In this document: piece after piece, positions 63,874-64,000 of the stretch
How the letters are laid out: each line of letters begins with the position of its first letter
How positions within the stretch are numbered: the first letter of the stretch is position 1
NCBI GenBank assembly: GCA_028561875.1
Contig: JAQQTI010000005.1
Span: 62,001 to 126,000, forward strand
Origin: Methanomassiliicoccaceae archaeon COG_1
GTDB lineage: Archaea > Thermoplasmatota > Thermoplasmata > Methanomassiliicoccales > Methanomethylophilaceae
DNA: 64,000 bases
Direction: 5' to 3'
The notes under the pieces: model-generated
Told to the model about the DNA's origin: nothing
Seen by the model: only the letters and a program-made list of their open reading frames with translations
Database searches by the model: none
Translations under genes and position numbers: made by a program

Positions 63874-64000
63874 GAAAATCCCTTCCGAATCCTGCAGGGT
63901 TGCATCCTGCACGACGCCTACGTTCAGAAGCCCTCGCCCGATTTTATTTTAGCGTGTTCTAAATCATTACATCAAGATTAGGAACCTTTAAAAACAGGGA
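63874..64000 (+). other. Spacer with promoter-like end, next gene outside the window
   Basis: Contains a second small hairpin (TGCAGG/CCTGCA near 63893-63911) and, near the right edge, TTAGGAACCTTTAAAAAC, a TATA-like element preceded by a TTAGG half site. A metal-regulated gene may begin just beyond the window. Confidence 0.35.

Overview
The window reads as a high-GC archaeal chromosome segment. Its information-processing genes are archaeal in type: DnaG primase with a toprim core, small RFC subunit, Orc1/Cdc6, Hjc-like resolvase, Trm1, and archaeal AspRS and GluRS. Its metabolic genes fit a methanogen of the class Thermoplasmata, most likely the order Methanomassiliicoccales. The points in favour are a MptD-like pterin aldolase, a tetrahydrofolate-type C1 pair (Fhs, GlyA), a DUF1638 protein, archaeal riboflavin genes, many Sel1-repeat proteins, and very rare use of TAG as a stop codon. 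This placement is inferred from gene content; no rRNA, mcr or pyl gene lies in the window. I found no tRNA, rRNA, insertion sequence, prophage or CRISPR array.

Layout. 1-2.2 kb: two cobyric acid synthase modules back to back (minus), the second running off the left edge. 2.3-9.2 kb: a YhaO/YhaN-type phosphoesterase-ATPase pair, a possible structured RNA or leader, DnaG, and a LonB-like AAA+ protein without a protease domain. 9.2-10.8 kb: pdxS-pdxT. 10.8-11.5 kb: a Sel1 gene interrupted by one in-frame TAG. 11.5-17.9 kb (minus): an acetyltransferase, two tandem secreted phospholipase-D-like proteins, triosephosphate isomerase and FBP aldolase/phosphatase. 17.9-18.65 kb is a gene-free, strongly structured stretch. 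18.65-24.7 kb (plus): aspS, hjc-like, mptD, NTPase, trm1, purA and a NifX-like gene. 24.7-29.8 kb: a UbiD-family decarboxylase, then a TetR regulator divergent from an MMPL transporter with matching operator-like palindromes at both promoters. 29.8-37.0 kb: gltX, then a five-gene minus-strand operon (SAM methyltransferase, dockerin-bearing binding protein, FecCD permease, ATPase, MATE exporter). 37.2-38.9 kb: a DtxR/FeoA-type metal regulator and DUF1638. 39.1-45.2 kb: glyA, phosphoglucose/phosphomannose isomerase, ribB-ribL-ribC-ribH and an aminotransferase. 45.4-50.5 kb: a PUA/PAPS-reductase/ferredoxin protein, cysE, cysS and a radical SAM protein. 50.5-54.9 kb: a thiolation enzyme, Orc1/Cdc6, NIF3-like protein and RFC small subunit. 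54.9-59.3 kb: PaaK-like ligase and three Sel1 proteins. 59.2-63.9 kb: fhs, then feoA-feoB and a small Cys-rich Feo protein behind a structured leader.

The genes form compact operons with 1-11 nt overlaps. Many have TATA-like boxes about 25 nt before the start codon, which suggests leaderless transcripts. The DtxR-type regulator and feoAB carry similar operator-like elements (TTAGG-N4-[C/G]CTAA), pointing to one iron or manganese regulon. The methyltransferase/FecBCD/MATE operon is the best candidate for an undescribed small-molecule (metallophore-like) import/export system.

Caveat. Several genes need a single added base, mostly in a homopolymer, to restore their reading frame (cobQ pair, MMPL twice, gltX, ribL/ribC). 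These may be sequencing errors rather than biology, and the frame-dependent claims should be read in that light.
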